Source: Solimonas sp. K1W22B-7 (lineage in GTDB: Bacteria; Pseudomonadota; Gammaproteobacteria; Nevskiales; Nevskiaceae). From it: a stretch of 64,000 nucleotides of DNA. Shown here in pieces: positions 37,427 to 48,764 of this stretch. The notes under the pieces were generated by a model, which ran no database searches, was not told the origin of the DNA, and worked only from the letters and a program-made list of their open reading frames with translations. The DNA is taken from positions 930,001-994,000 of the forward strand of contig NZ_CP031704.1 in NCBI RefSeq assembly GCF_003428335.1, written 5' to 3'. A program made the translations under genes and the position numbers. Every line of letters begins with the position of its first letter. The first letter of the stretch is position 1.

Positions 37427-38248
37427 CTATAACGGCTTCCGGTCCGGGGCTGCCTTGGCGACGACCCGCTGCGAGCGCAGCGTGAGCAGGAAGCGCTCGC
37501 CGCGCCATTCCATGACGACGCCCTCCTCGACGATCTGCGCCACACGCGGGCCTTCGGCGAGGACGTCTGCCTCGGCGTAGCGCTGGCCGTTGACCACCAC
37601 CAGGCGGCGGCGGGCATCCGCGTGGTAGACGTGCGCCTCGATCGTCAGGCGCGGCAAGTCGGCCTGCGGCGCGGGCGCCAGTTCACGCAGGCGGCGTGCG
37701 GCAGGCCGCGCGGTGGAGGCTGTGGCCGCGCGGCTGGCCGCCACCGTCCGCGCGGATGCCGCCTGCGGCTGCAGGTAGTCGTTGGGCTCGTCGACCGAGT
37801 AGCTGGCGCTGTAGGCCGGCGTCTCGCCGTAGTCGGAGTCCGGCAGGTCCGCGCCGAGCGGGCTGTCGGCGTAGGCGTCGCTGCCGCTGTCGTCGTCGGC
37901 GAGGGAGGGTGGGTCCTCGTCGTTGTCGGGGAGTTCGGGGGTGTCATCCGCTGCCTCGGCGCCGGGTGCCGGGAATGGCTCGGCAGGGGCCGCGTATGCG
38001 CCCGCGGCGGGCGGAATGCCCGTCGTGGCGGCCTGCAGCGGACCGGGGCGGGTCGTGTCGGCGCCGAACCATCGGTCCGGCCAGGAGAAGATACGGTCTG
38101 CGGAGTCCTGCGTGGCCGTGGTGTGTGTCGCCGGCGCGGGGCGGAGAAGCTGCGCGCCGATGCTGGCGAGCAGCAGTGCGGCGCCTCCGGCGAGCAGGGC
38201 GCGGCTCCGGCGCCTGCGCGGGCGGAGCGTCATCATCAGCTGTTTCAT
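37427..38248 (-). CDS. GspB-like protein (type II secretion accessory domain)
   Basis: The 273-residue protein has an N-terminal basic stretch (RPRRRRSR), one membrane helix (about 20-35), a long acidic Pro/Ala/Asp-rich periplasmic linker (40-190) and a C-terminal GspB domain: LTIEAHVYHADARRRLVVVNGQRY, then ADVLAEGPRVAQIVEEGVVMEWRG. GspB assists assembly of the type II secretin pathway, usually with GspA. No gspA or other gsp gene is seen here. It follows the alkaline phosphatase gene, a typical type II substrate. It is separated from it by a strong hairpin. Confidence 0.75.
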   Translation of the reverse strand: MKQLMMTLRPRRRRSRALLAGGAALLLASIGAQLLRPAPATHTTATQDSADRIFSWPDRWFGADTTRPGPLQAATTGIPPAAGAYAAPAEPFPAPGAEAADDTPELPDNDEDPPSLADDDSGSDAYADSPLGADLPDSDYGETPAYSASYSVDEPNDYLQPQAASARTVAASRAATASTARPAARRLRELAPAPQADLPRLTIEAHVYHADARRRLVVVNGQRYAEADVLAEGPRVAQIVEEGVVMEWRGERFLLTLRSQRVVAKAAPDRKPL

Positions 38249-38271
38249 GGAAGCCGGAAGCTCCAAGAAGA

Positions 38272-38303
38272 AAGCCGGCTGCCCAGAGTCGGGCAGCCGG
38301 CTT
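38272..38303 (-). terminator. Strong hairpin after alkaline phosphatase
   Basis: AAGCCGGCTGCCC and GGGCAGCCGGCTT form a perfect 13-bp stem with a six-base loop. On the minus strand it is followed by TTCTTCTT. It lies between the phosphatase stop and the GspB-like start, so it probably ends or weakens transcription between the two. Confidence 0.75.
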
Positions 38304-38321
38304 CGGGTCACCGCGCCGGTC

Positions 38322-40367
38322 TCAGGGCACGGCCTTGCCGCCGAAGGCGGCACGGCTCAGCAGGAAGAACACGTCGGTGTTGTCGAGGGTGCCGTGGAAG
38401 TTCTTCGCGGTCTTGCCGTAGGCGCTCAGCGGGATGTCGTTGGCGGTGTGGGCCGCCACGGCCTCCGAGGTCTGGCCCGTGACCAGGAAGCCGCCGGCGG
38501 TGTCCTGGTTGATCGGGTTGGCCGGGAAGCTGCTGAGAGGGGCAACGCCGTTGCCCGGCTGCTGGCTGTCGCGCAGCGGCAGGGCATTGGTCAGCCAGTC
38601 CTCGTAGCGGTCGGCATTGGCGCCATAGCCCACGAGCAGCTTGCCGTCCGGATCCATCGACTGCGGGTAGCCGTCCGCGGCCTTGACGTAGATCGGGAAC
38701 TTGGCGTTGTCGTAGGTGCCCACCACCGGGACGCCGCCGTTGCTGCCGCGCGGGCCGGCCGCGCCGGTGCCGGCGCCGGAGGTGGAACGGGTGACCAGGT
38801 CCGAGGTCGCCACGGTAGAGGCGCCGATCACGGCGAAGCCGCCGTTCTCATGGTCGGCCGAGACGACGATCAGCGTGTTGGTGTTGGCCAGGGCGAAGTT
38901 CTTGGCCACGCCGATGGCCTTGTCGAACTCGATGGTTTCCATGATCACGCGGTCGGAGTCCTCGTTGTGCGACTGCTTGTCGATGGACGCGCCTTCCACC
39001 AGCAGGAAGAAACCCTTCTTGTTCTTGTAGTTCAGGACGTCGAGCGCCTTCTTGGTCATCTCCGGCAGCAGCGGCTGGTCGGGGAAGCCGAAGTTGTCCA
39101 CCACCGTCGAGGTGCCGCGGCGCTTGCCCAGCTTGTCCAGCGCGACGTTCATGTTCGACAGCGAGAACAGGCCCAGCAGCGGCTTGGTGATCGGCGCGGA
39201 GCTCAGGCCGGCGGCATCGGGCGCATAGGAGAAGCCGGCGCCGACGAACTCGGCGATCAGGTCACGGCCCGGATCGGACACGCCCGCCGGGACGCCCCAG
39301 GCGCTGGCGAGGCTGGCCGGCAGCACGTAGTCGGTGCCGGCGGCGCGCGCGGAGCCGTTGAAGTTGGCCGTGGAGCCGGCGCTGCCGCACTTGGGATCGA
39401 TGCCGGTGCAGGTGGTGGGGTTGGGCAGGAACCACTTGCGGCCGCCGCCCATCAGCACGTACAGGCCGTTGCTGTTCCGCTCGTCGAAGAACTGGTCGAC
39501 GATGCCGGTGCCGGCACCGCGGTTGGCGGTGTGCACGGCGACCGCGGCAGGGGTGGCGTCGAACACGTCGGAGGTGGTGACGATGCCGGTGCGGGTGGCG
39601 CGCAGGCGGTGCATCATCGCCGGCAGGTACTCGAAGCGGGGATTGTCGAAGGCGGCGGCGGTGTCGTCGGGGAACACGCCTTCCTGGTTGTTCTGCGCCT
39701 TGTTGCCGGTGACGTAGTTGGACATGCCCGGCGCCGAGTCGGTGACGATCGAGTTCAGCGAGGCGGTGCTGATCTGCGCGCCGTAGGGGAAGGTGTCCAT
39801 CGCCAGCGGTGCGATGACGCGGCCCTGCGTGACGCCGCCCTGCGCGATGCGCGCGGCGGTGCGGTGGCCGGCGCCCATGCCGTCGCCGAGGAAGAAGATG
39901 ATGTTCTTGACCACGCTGCCCTTGCCCAGGCCGACGATCTCGAAGTTGCCGTCGCTGGACACCGTGGCGGCGTCGGACTGCGTCGCGCTGACGGTCAGCG
40001 TGTGCAGGCCCGGCGTGGCGTTGGTGTAGGCGCGCAGGGTGGCGACCGTGGTGCCGGCCGGCAGGCCGCTCACCAGGCCGGTGGTGACGAGATCGACCGT
40101 GCCGGCGACCGGCGTGCCGTCCACGGAGAAAGTCACGGCGGTGATGGTCTGGCCGGCATCCGGCCGGACCGTCGCCTGCAGGTCGAAGCGCTGCTGCGGA
40201 AGGAAACGCGCGATGACCGGGGCGGCGCTGGCGCCGCTGGTGCGGAACAGCTCGCTCGGCGGGGTCAGGCGGGAAACGGTGGGCGCCGCCTGGGCGCCGG
40301 AGCCGAAGGCCGCGGCGATCGCGGCGGCGGCCCAGGCGGTGCGGAGAAGGGAACGACGGGCTTGCAT
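38322..40367 (-). CDS. phoA: Secreted alkaline phosphatase with N-terminal Ig-like domain
   Basis: The 681-residue protein has a signal peptide with twin-Arg-like RRSLLR start (about 1-27), a bacterial Ig-like domain (about 45-140) and an alkaline phosphatase domain. The metal site starts with FLGDGMG, the nucleophile Ser is in TDSAPGMSN, further metal ligands lie in EGASIDKQSHN and SADHENGG, and a His lies near HTANDIPLSAYG. It releases phosphate from monoesters outside the cytoplasm. It is much longer than E. coli PhoA (about 470). A GGGAG ribosome site supports ATG 40367. Induction by low phosphate is likely but no Pho box was recognised. Confidence 0.82.
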   Translation of the reverse strand: MQARRSLLRTAWAAAAIAAAFGSGAQAAPTVSRLTPPSELFRTSGASAAPVIARFLPQQRFDLQATVRPDAGQTITAVTFSVDGTPVAGTVDLVTTGLVSGLPAGTTVATLRAYTNATPGLHTLTVSATQSDAATVSSDGNFEIVGLGKGSVVKNIIFFLGDGMGAGHRTAARIAQGGVTQGRVIAPLAMDTFPYGAQISTASLNSIVTDSAPGMSNYVTGNKAQNNQEGVFPDDTAAAFDNPRFEYLPAMMHRLRATRTGIVTTSDVFDATPAAVAVHTANRGAGTGIVDQFFDERNSNGLYVLMGGGRKWFLPNPTTCTGIDPKCGSAGSTANFNGSARAAGTDYVLPASLASAWGVPAGVSDPGRDLIAEFVGAGFSYAPDAAGLSSAPITKPLLGLFSLSNMNVALDKLGKRRGTSTVVDNFGFPDQPLLPEMTKKALDVLNYKNKKGFFLLVEGASIDKQSHNEDSDRVIMETIEFDKAIGVAKNFALANTNTLIVVSADHENGGFAVIGASTVATSDLVTRSTSGAGTGAAGPRGSNGGVPVVGTYDNAKFPIYVKAADGYPQSMDPDGKLLVGYGANADRYEDWLTNALPLRDSQQPGNGVAPLSSFPANPINQDTAGGFLVTGQTSEAVAAHTANDIPLSAYGKTAKNFHGTLDNTDVFFLLSRAAFGGKAVP

Positions 40368-40503
40368 GTGGGAACTCCCTGGTGAGACCGGCTTGTTGTA
40401 GGACGGACGACTCGACGACGGGTGCCGCGGACGAAGTCCGGCCCCCTCCCTCTCCGTACCCCCATGGTGCGGAGTGCTGCCTGCTCCTGCCCGCGGGCGC
40501 CGC

Positions 40504-41019
40504 TTAAGGCGACTCCACCAGCAGGTCATTCATCTGCAACCGCACATAGGACACGCGGCCGTTCGGCTCCTCGCGCCCGCCCAGGTCCAGGCGGCCTTCC
40601 ACGGCGATCGGACCGCGCCGGCTTCCGACGATGTGATCGGACTGCGCCTCCGGCAGGCGCACGAACACCACTGCCGCCGGCAGATCGTCGGCGGGGCCGT
40701 CCGCGGCCTCGGCGAGCTGCACCGGCAGCGAGGTGAGCATGAACACGCCCGGCGCAGGGCTTTCCTCTCCGACCATGTAGCCGCGGATGCGCACGCGCTG
40801 GCCATCGAGCGACAGCAGCTTCCCGGTGGGCTCCAGGCCCCGCGGGCCGACCGGCATGCGGTAGAACTCCGACAGCGACAGGTCGGTGGCCGGCGACCGC
40901 GCCGGCGCGGCCGGCTGCGGCTGAACCGGCGGGGCCGCGCAGGCACTGCACAGCGCGGCGGCGGCCAGCAGGGTGGCGGCCAGCAAAGGCGCAACCGGGT
41001 TCCGCTCGTATGAACTCAT
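40504..41019 (-). CDS. Putative lipoprotein with OB-like domain
   Basis: The 171-residue protein has a lipoprotein signal (lipobox LCSAC, about residue 27) and a Pro/Ala-rich linker. Its mature domain contains short beta strands: KLLSLDGQRVRIRGYMV, GVFMLTSLPVQ and AVEGRLDLGGREEPNG. This looks like the small OB-like domain of DUF3299-type proteins, but I am not certain. It is upstream of the phosphatase gene on the same strand with a 136-base gap, so it may have its own transcript. Confidence 0.55.
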   Translation of the reverse strand: MSSYERNPVAPLLAATLLAAAALCSACAAPPVQPQPAAPARSPATDLSLSEFYRMPVGPRGLEPTGKLLSLDGQRVRIRGYMVGEESPAPGVFMLTSLPVQLAEAADGPADDLPAAVVFVRLPEAQSDHIVGSRRGPIAVEGRLDLGGREEPNGRVSYVRLQMNDLLVESP

Positions 41020-41196
41020 GGGGCAAGCCCTTTCATGTTCCTGCGCCTGCACGCAGGCGCAGCATCGCCGCCGCAGGGACGCGCGGGACCGGTTTCGTTT
41101 CAAGGTTGGCGAAGACTACCCGTCGTAGTTGACGGGCCGGTGATCTTATTGTGACGACCGCTCGGGAGTTGCGGGATCGTTCTCCGGCGCCGAAAC

Positions 41197-41224
41197 GGCA
41201 GGGTGAGCCCTGCCATGTTTTTTT
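41197..41224 (+). terminator. Intrinsic-type hairpin and T-run
   Basis: GGCAGGG-TGAG-CCCTGCC is followed by ATG and seven T residues, the form of a plus-strand terminator. No plus-strand gene leads into it, because both flanking genes run minus. It may stop antisense transcription toward hisD. Confidence 0.6.
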
Positions 41225-41230
41225 GCTTTT

Positions 41231-41252
41231 CCCTCTCCCCCGTGGGAGAGGG
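41231..41252. other. Hairpin CCCTCTCCC / GGGAGAGGG
   Basis: A perfect 9-bp stem with a CCGT loop lies a few bases from the preceding hairpin and just past the hisD stop codon. It shares its core with the large inverted repeat at 12052-12183. It may mark the end of the hisD message. Confidence 0.55.
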
Positions 41253-41266
41253 GAGTCAAAGCGCGA

Positions 41267-42559
41267 CTACGCCCGATCCCGCGCGCTCTGCGCGTGCGCC
41301 TGCAGGCCTTCCGCATCCGCAATGCGCCCCGCAATCCGCGCCAGCGGCTTCGCGCCCTCCGGCGTGCAGTCGATCAGGCTGCTGCGCTTCTGGAACTCGT
41401 AGACGCCCAGCGGATTTGAAAAACGCGCGGCGCGCGAGGTCGGCAGCACGTGGTTGGGGCCGGCGCAGTAGTCGCCGAAGGACTCCGGCGCGTGGCGGCC
41501 GAGGAAGACGGCGCCGGCGTGGCGGATCTTCTTCAGCAGCTCGCGCGGTTCGGCCACCGACAGTTCGAGATGCTCGGGGGCGATGCGGTTGGATACCGTC
41601 GCCGCCTCGTCGAGATCGCGCACGGCGATCAGGGCGCCGCGGTCGCGGATCGAGGTGCGCACGATCTTCTCTCGCGGCAGCTCCTTCACGCGCTCTTCCA
41701 TGGCCTGGGCCACGCGGTCGAGGTAGTCGCGGTCCGGCGAGATCAGGATGGCCTCGGAGTCCTCGCCGTGCTCGGCCTGCGAGAACAGGTCCATCGCGAT
41801 CCAGCGCGGGTCGGTGAGGCCGTCGCCGATCACCACGATCTCGGAAGGGCCGGCGATGGAGTCGATGCCGACCTGGCCGAAGACGATGCGCTTGGCGGCC
41901 GCGACATAGGCGTTGCCGGGGCCGACGATCTTGTCGACGGCGGGGATCGCTGCGGTGCCGTAGGCCAGCGCCGCCACGGCCTGTGCGCCGCCGACCGTGA
42001 AGACCCTGTCGACGCCAGCAAGATGCGCCGCACCCAGCACGGCGTCGTTGAGTTCACCGCCCATCGCCGGCACCACCATGATCACTTCTGCGACGCCGGC
42101 GACCTTGGCCGGGATCGCGTTCATCAGCACCGACGATGGGTAGGCGGCCTTGCCGCCCGGTACGTAGAGGCCGACGCGGTCCAGCGGCGTCACCATCTGG
42201 CCCATGCGGTTGCCGTGGGCGTCGGTGTATTCGAAGGGGGCAATGCGCTGGTGCTCGGCATAGGCGCGGATGCGCGCCGCCGCGGCTTCCAGCGCCTCGC
42301 GCAGGTCGGCGGGCAGGGCTTCCCAGCCCTGGCGCAGGCGATCCTTGCCGATCTCCAGTTCGGCCACGTCGCCGACGCTGCGGCGGTCGTAGCGGTTGGT
42401 CAGCTCCACCAGCGCGGCATCGCCGCGCGCGCGCACGTCGGCCACGATCTTCTCGACCGAGGCCATCACGCCCGCATCCTGCTCCGGCGCGCGGTCCAGC
42501 AGCTGGCCCAGCGCGGCGTCGAAGCCCGCGTCGCGGGTGTCGAGGCGGTTGATTTCCAT
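41267..42559 (-). CDS. hisD: Histidinol dehydrogenase
   Basis: HisD catalyses the last two steps of histidine synthesis, L-histidinol to L-histidine, with NAD and zinc. The 430-residue protein has [32 protein letters not shown], the family signature [17 protein letters not shown] and the zinc-ligand region [12 protein letters not shown]. The C-terminal [17 protein letters not shown] is standard. The ATG shares one base with the hisG stop. hisC does not follow, unlike in many relatives. Confidence 0.95.
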   Translation of the reverse strand: MEINRLDTRDAGFDAALGQLLDRAPEQDAGVMASVEKIVADVRARGDAALVELTNRYDRRSVGDVAELEIGKDRLRQGWEALPADLREALEAAAARIRAYAEHQRIAPFEYTDAHGNRMGQMVTPLDRVGLYVPGGKAAYPSSVLMNAIPAKVAGVAEVIMVVPAMGGELNDAVLGAAHLAGVDRVFTVGGAQAVAALAYGTAAIPAVDKIVGPGNAYVAAAKRIVFGQVGIDSIAGPSEIVVIGDGLTDPRWIAMDLFSQAEHGEDSEAILISPDRDYLDRVAQAMEERVKELPREKIVRTSIRDRGALIAVRDLDEAATVSNRIAPEHLELSVAEPRELLKKIRHAGAVFLGRHAPESFGDYCAGPNHVLPTSRAARFSNPLGVYEFQKRSSLIDCTPEGAKPLARIAGRIADAEGLQAHAQSARDRA

Positions 42560-43188
42560 CACTGGCCGCTCGCCTTGGCGATGCTGTCCAGCAGGCCCTG
42601 GATCGCGGCGTGCTTCATCTTCATCGCGGCCTTGTTGACGACGATGCGCGAGCTGACCTGGCAGATGACCTCGGTCTCTTCCATGCCGTTGGCCTTGAGC
42701 GTCTTGCCGGTGGCGACCAGGTCCACGATCACGTCGGACAGGCCCACCAGCGGTGCCAGCTCCATGGAGCCGTAGAGCTTGATGATCTCCACCTGCTCGC
42801 CCTTGGCGGCGAAGTGGCGGCGGGTGATCTCCGGGTACTTGGTGGCGACGCGCAGGCGGCGCGCGCCGTTGCCCGGCTTGTGGCCGACGCGGGCGGCCAC
42901 GCTCAGGCGGCAGCGGGCGATATCCAGGTCCAGCGGCTCGTACAGCGACTCGCCGCCGTGCTCCATCAGCACGTCCTTGCCGGTGATGCCGAGATCGGCG
43001 GCGCCGTACTCGACATAGGTCGGCACATCCGTCGGGCGGATAATGAGGAAGGAGACGTTCTTGTCGCGCGTGGGCACGCGCAGCAGGCGGTCGATGTCGC
43101 CGGCCGGCTCCAGGCCCAGCTTGGCCAGCAGCGGCAGCGACTCTTCCAGGATGCGGCCCTTGGAGAGGGCAATGGTGATCTGGGTCAT
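42559..43188 (-). CDS. hisG: ATP phosphoribosyltransferase, short form
   Basis: HisG condenses ATP and PRPP, the first committed step of histidine synthesis. At 209 residues this is the short form, which lacks the C-terminal regulatory domain and needs HisZ for activity and histidine feedback. The motifs [19 protein letters not shown] and the PRPP loop [16 protein letters not shown] are present. hisZ is not in this window. It is followed directly by hisD. Confidence 0.95.
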   Translation of the reverse strand: MTQITIALSKGRILEESLPLLAKLGLEPAGDIDRLLRVPTRDKNVSFLIIRPTDVPTYVEYGAADLGITGKDVLMEHGGESLYEPLDLDIARCRLSVAARVGHKPGNGARRLRVATKYPEITRRHFAAKGEQVEIIKLYGSMELAPLVGLSDVIVDLVATGKTLKANGMEETEVICQVSSRIVVNKAAMKMKHAAIQGLLDSIAKASGQ

Positions 43189-43199
43189 CGGATTACTTG

Positions 43200-45449
<2,250 letters not shown>

Positions 45450-45453
<4 letters not shown>

Positions 45454-46373
45454 GCCTTGCTCCCGGTCAGTTCCACGAAGATGTCTTCCAGGTCCGGTTC
45501 ACGCGTGTGCACGTCCTCGATGGCGATGCCGGCCGCGCGCAGGCTGTCGAACACCGTCGCGATCGGGTGCTTCGCCGTTTCCAGTTTCAGTTCCACCGTG
45601 CCGTTCACTTCCGCCGACACCAGGGCCTGCAGGTTCGCCGGCAGGGTGGCGCCCTCCGACAGCTTTAGCCGCAGGAAGCGGAAGGGGTGACGCGCCAGCA
45701 GCTGCCGCGTGGTCTCGATCACCTCCACCTGGCCGCGGTCGAGGATGGCGATGCGCTCGCACAGCTCCTGCGCCTCTTCCAGGTAGTGGGTGGTCAGCAC
45801 CACGGTGGTGCCCTTGGCGTGCAGGTCGGTCATGAAGGACCACAGCGTGCGGCGCAGCTCCACGTCCACGCCCGCGGTAGGCTCGTCCAGGATCACCACC
45901 GGCGGGCGGTGCACCAGGGCCTGGGCCACCAGCACGCGGCGCTTCATGCCGCCGGACAGGGCGCGCATCGGCGAATCCGCCTTGTCGGCCAGGTCCAGGC
46001 GCTCCAGCATCTCGTCGATCCAGGCCCAGGACTCCTTGCCGCAGCCGTAGTAGCCGGCCTGGATGCGCAGCATGTCGCGCACCTTGAAGAAGGGGTCGAA
46101 CACCAGCTCCTGCGGTACCACGCCGAGCTTGCGGCGGGCGGCGCGGAAGTCGGACACGGTGTCGTGGCCCATGACGGACACGGTGCCGGCATCGGCGCCC
46201 ACCAGGCCGGCGATGATGCTGATCAGGGTCGATTTACCGGCGCCGTTGGGACCGAGCAGGCCAAAGAACTCCCCCTGGCGGATCGAAAAGTCGATTCCGC
46301 GCAGGGCCTGGAGCTTGCCATAGGTCTTGCGGACGCCGGCGATGGCGACGGCGGGCGTAGGGGAGGAGGACAT
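45450..46373 (-). CDS. yadG: ABC transporter ATPase
   Basis: The 307-residue ATPase has Walker A (GPNGAGKST), the signature LSGGMKRR, Walker B (VVILDEPTAG) and the switch His in TTHYLEEA. It powers the YadH-type permease encoded by the overlapping next gene. Its C-terminal 80 residues form an extra domain (about 225-305) seen in this exporter class. The ATG lies eight bases from a perfect TATAAT box with no ribosome site between, so the message may be leaderless. Confidence 0.9.
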
Positions 46374-46381
46374 AGACGCTC

Positions 46382-46387
46382 ATTATA
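46382..46387 (-). promoter_or_regulatory. Perfect -10 box for the yadG-hisD operon
   Basis: On the minus strand TATAAT sits eight bases before the yadG ATG. A -35 at the right distance reads CCTGAA, which is weak. If this box is used, transcription begins at or just before the start codon. Confidence 0.5.
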
Positions 46388-46417
46388 CTGCCCACCCTTC
46401 CCAATTCAGGCTCCGGC

Positions 46418-46933
46418 ATGCCGACGCTGACCGTCGACCAGCTTCATTGCGTCCAGGACACCCCTGAATGGACCCCGGACGAGGTCTACCTGGTCGTGGC
46501 CGTCACCGGCCGGGCCGGGCGCTGCCGCCTGCGCGCCTTCAGCCTGTCCGCCCCGGAGTGGCAGGGCCTGGCGCCCGGCGAACGCCGCGCCGCCCGCCTG
46601 GAAGTGGACCCGGACTGGGCCCCGGACAGCCTGGTGCTGGCCGCCCTGCTGGAGCGGGACGGTGAACAGGACTTCGCCCCCGGCGGGCGCCTGGACCAGC
46701 TGCTGGAGTCGCTGGAGGACGTGCGCCGGTTGTTCATCAGCCTGCAGGACCAGCCGCGGGTGTTCCTGGCCGCCCATCTGCTGACCGAGATGGACCAGGC
46801 CATCGCCCGGGCCGCCGGCGACGACCGGCCGCTGGGGCCGGCCCAGTTGATCGAGCCGGTTCCCGGGGAGCCGCTGGAAATAGGGTTCGCCGGGCAGGGC
46901 GGGCGCTACCGTCTGCGCTTCTCGCTCAGATGA
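46418..46933 (+). CDS. Conserved-looking protein of unknown function
   Basis: The 171-residue soluble protein has no recognisable domain, no signal peptide and no membrane helix. The N-terminal half is rich in strands (DEVYLVVAVTGRAGRCRLRAFSL). The middle is helical (GRLDQLLESLEDVRRLFISLQDQ), and a tail strand, GRYRLRFSLR, closes it. Codon use matches its neighbours, so it is likely real. It is divergent from the ABC operon and precedes the antitoxin gene by 74 bases. Confidence 0.5.
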   Translation: MPTLTVDQLHCVQDTPEWTPDEVYLVVAVTGRAGRCRLRAFSLSAPEWQGLAPGERRAARLEVDPDWAPDSLVLAALLERDGEQDFAPGGRLDQLLESLEDVRRLFISLQDQPRVFLAAHLLTEMDQAIARAAGDDRPLGPAQLIEPVPGEPLEIGFAGQGGRYRLRFSLR

Positions 46934-47007
46934 GCGCACTGGACGGCGTTTCCGCTCCCCGGCGCAAGCGGCTATAAACTGAAAGATATTTCGCCAGAAA
47001 GCTCGTC

Positions 47008-47205
47008 ATGCCCGGTTCTGCTGCCGCCACCCTGAAGCAAACGGCTCACGCCCTGATCGACCAGTTGCCGGATTCCGCTACCTGGGAGGACCTGGCCTAT
47101 GAAATGGACGTGCGTGCTTCGATCGAACGCGGCCTCGCGGACTCCAAGGCCGGGCGGGTAATTCCGGTGGAGGACCTGATCAAAGAGCTGGGAGTCGAGG
47201 AGTGA
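47008..47205 (+). CDS. Antitoxin-like protein of a ParDE-type pair
   Basis: The 65-residue protein (MPGSAAATLKQTAHALIDQL, then a helical second half ending GRVIPVEDLIKELGVEE) matches the small antitoxin-like family found upstream of ParE/RelE toxins. RVIPVEDLIKEL is the typical toxin-binding tail. The stop overlaps a GTG that begins a decayed ParE-like frame. Without that toxin it is an orphan antitoxin. Confidence 0.7.
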   Translation: MPGSAAATLKQTAHALIDQLPDSATWEDLAYEMDVRASIERGLADSKAGRVIPVEDLIKELGVEE

Positions 47206-47285
47206 GGGTCTACTGGATTGCCGAAGCGCGCGCCTGAAGAATCGATATCCAGACTTACATCGCCTTGAACTCTCCCGAAGCCGCA
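47202..47285 (+). pseudogene. ParE-like toxin remnant
   Basis: From GTG 47202 the frame reads VRVYWIAEARA, then a TGA stop at 47235, then RIDIQTYIALNSPEAA. This matches the first 28 residues of ParE toxins, with the stop in place of the residue between helix 1 and helix 2. Family similarity ends near 47285 and the rest of the toxin (about 65 residues) is absent. The toxin is doubly broken, by a stop and by truncation. Confidence 0.7.
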
Positions 47286-47340
47286 TGCCCGGTAACAGCT
47301 ACTGGTAGTCGCCCCGAACAGCTCAGCCGCATTTGACCGC

Positions 47341-48762
47341 ATGACAGCCTCTGCCCCAAGCACCGCCATCCTCTGGTTCCGCCGCGACCTGCGCCTGGCC
47401 GACAACCCGGCCCTGCAGCTGGCCCTGCGCGAGGCCGAGGAGATCGTTCCGGTCTACATCTGGGCGCCCGACGAGGAGGCTCCCTGGGCCCCCGGCGGCG
47501 CTTCGCGCTGGTGGCTGCACCACAGCCTGGCCGACCTGGTCGGGGAACTGGAAAAGCGCGGCAGCCCCCTGGTGATCCGCAGCGGCGACAGCCTGACCGA
47601 GCTGCGCCGGCTGGCGAAGGAGACCGGCGCTGGCGCCGTCTACTGGAACCGCCTCTACGAGCCGGCCGCCATCGCGCGTGACAGTCGCATCAAGGAAGCG
47701 CTGCGCGAAGACGGCCTGGAGGCCGAAAGCGCCAACGCCGCCCTGCTGATCGAGCCCTGGCAGATCAAGACCGGCGGCGGCGCGCCCTACCGCGTCTTCA
47801 CCCCCTACTGGAAGGCCGCCCAGGCCCTGCTGCCCACGGGCCGGCTGGGGCCGGTGCCGCAGAAGCTGGCGCCACCCGCCAAGGCGCCCGCCAGCCTGCC
47901 GCTGGACTCGCTGGAGCTGCTGCCGCGCTTGCCCTGGGCCGCCGGGTTCTCCACTCACTGGCAGCCCGGCGCCGCCGGCGCGCGCAAGCGCCTGGAGCGC
48001 TTCGCCGACGACGTGGTGCTGGACTACTCCGCCCAGCGCGACCAGCCGGCCGTGGACGTCACCTCCGGCCTGTCGCCGCATCTGCATTTCGGCGACATCG
48101 GCCCGCGCCAGGTGCTGCTGCGCATGCAGCGCGCACAGTCCGAGGAGGGCGGGGCGGGGCGCATCGCCTGCACCGAGCATTTCCTGCGCGAGATCGGCTG
48201 GCGCGAGTTCGCCCACCACCTGCTGTTCCATTTCCCGCAGACGCCGCTGGAACCGCTGGTCGAGAAGTACCGCCCCTTTCCCTGGCGCAAGCCCGCCGAA
48301 TACGCCGCCGACCTGCGCGCCTGGCAGCGCGGCCGCACGGGCATTCCCATCGTCGACGCCGGCATGCGCCAGCTGTGGGCCACAGGGATCATGCACAACC
48401 GCGTGCGCATGATCGTCGCGTCGTTCCTCACCAAGAACCTGCTGATCCCCTGGCAGGAAGGCGCGCGCTGGTTCTGGGACACCCTGGTGGACGCCGACCT
48501 GCCGAACAACACCCTGGGCTGGCAATGGACCGCCGGCTGCGGCGCCGATGCCGCGCCCTACTTCCGCGTGTTCAACCCGGTGCTGCAGTCGCAGAAATTC
48601 GATCCGAGTGGTGAGTACCTGCGCCAATGGCTGCCGGAACTCGCCGGTCTGCCGGCGGAGCGCCTGCATGTCCCGGGGGCTCACTGGCCACCGATCGTGG
48701 ACCTCGCGGTCTCGCGCCAGCGCGCGCTGGACGCCTACACAAAAATCAAGACTGAAGCCTGA
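47341..48762 (+). CDS. phrB: Deoxyribodipyrimidine photolyase
   Basis: The 473-residue photolyase uses blue light and FADH- to repair cyclobutane pyrimidine dimers. It has the N-terminal antenna-binding domain (ILWFRRDLRLADNPAL) and the FAD/DNA domain (GLSPHLHFGDIGPRQV, FLREIGWREFAHHLL, GIPIVDAGMRQLWATG). The signature HNRVRMIVASFLTKNLLIPW is complete, and NNTLGWQWTAGCGADAAPYFRVFNP is the family's Trp-rich region. It resembles class I CPD photolyases. The next gene starts two bases after its stop. Confidence 0.92.
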   Translation: MTASAPSTAILWFRRDLRLADNPALQLALREAEEIVPVYIWAPDEEAPWAPGGASRWWLHHSLADLVGELEKRGSPLVIRSGDSLTELRRLAKETGAGAVYWNRLYEPAAIARDSRIKEALREDGLEAESANAALLIEPWQIKTGGGAPYRVFTPYWKAAQALLPTGRLGPVPQKLAPPAKAPASLPLDSLELLPRLPWAAGFSTHWQPGAAGARKRLERFADDVVLDYSAQRDQPAVDVTSGLSPHLHFGDIGPRQVLLRMQRAQSEEGGAGRIACTEHFLREIGWREFAHHLLFHFPQTPLEPLVEKYRPFPWRKPAEYAADLRAWQRGRTGIPIVDAGMRQLWATGIMHNRVRMIVASFLTKNLLIPWQEGARWFWDTLVDADLPNNTLGWQWTAGCGADAAPYFRVFNPVLQSQKFDPSGEYLRQWLPELAGLPAERLHVPGAHWPPIVDLAVSRQRALDAYTKIKTEA

Positions 48763-48764
48763 GC

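Noticed and set aside
37923-40385. Long plus-strand frame opposite alkaline phosphatase
   Set aside because: It is a shadow of the phosphatase codon pattern, with a valine/glycine/arginine-rich text and no motif.
41197-41224. Terminator for hisD
   Set aside because: The T-run lies on the plus-strand side, while hisD is read on the minus strand. The hairpin orientation does not fit hisD.
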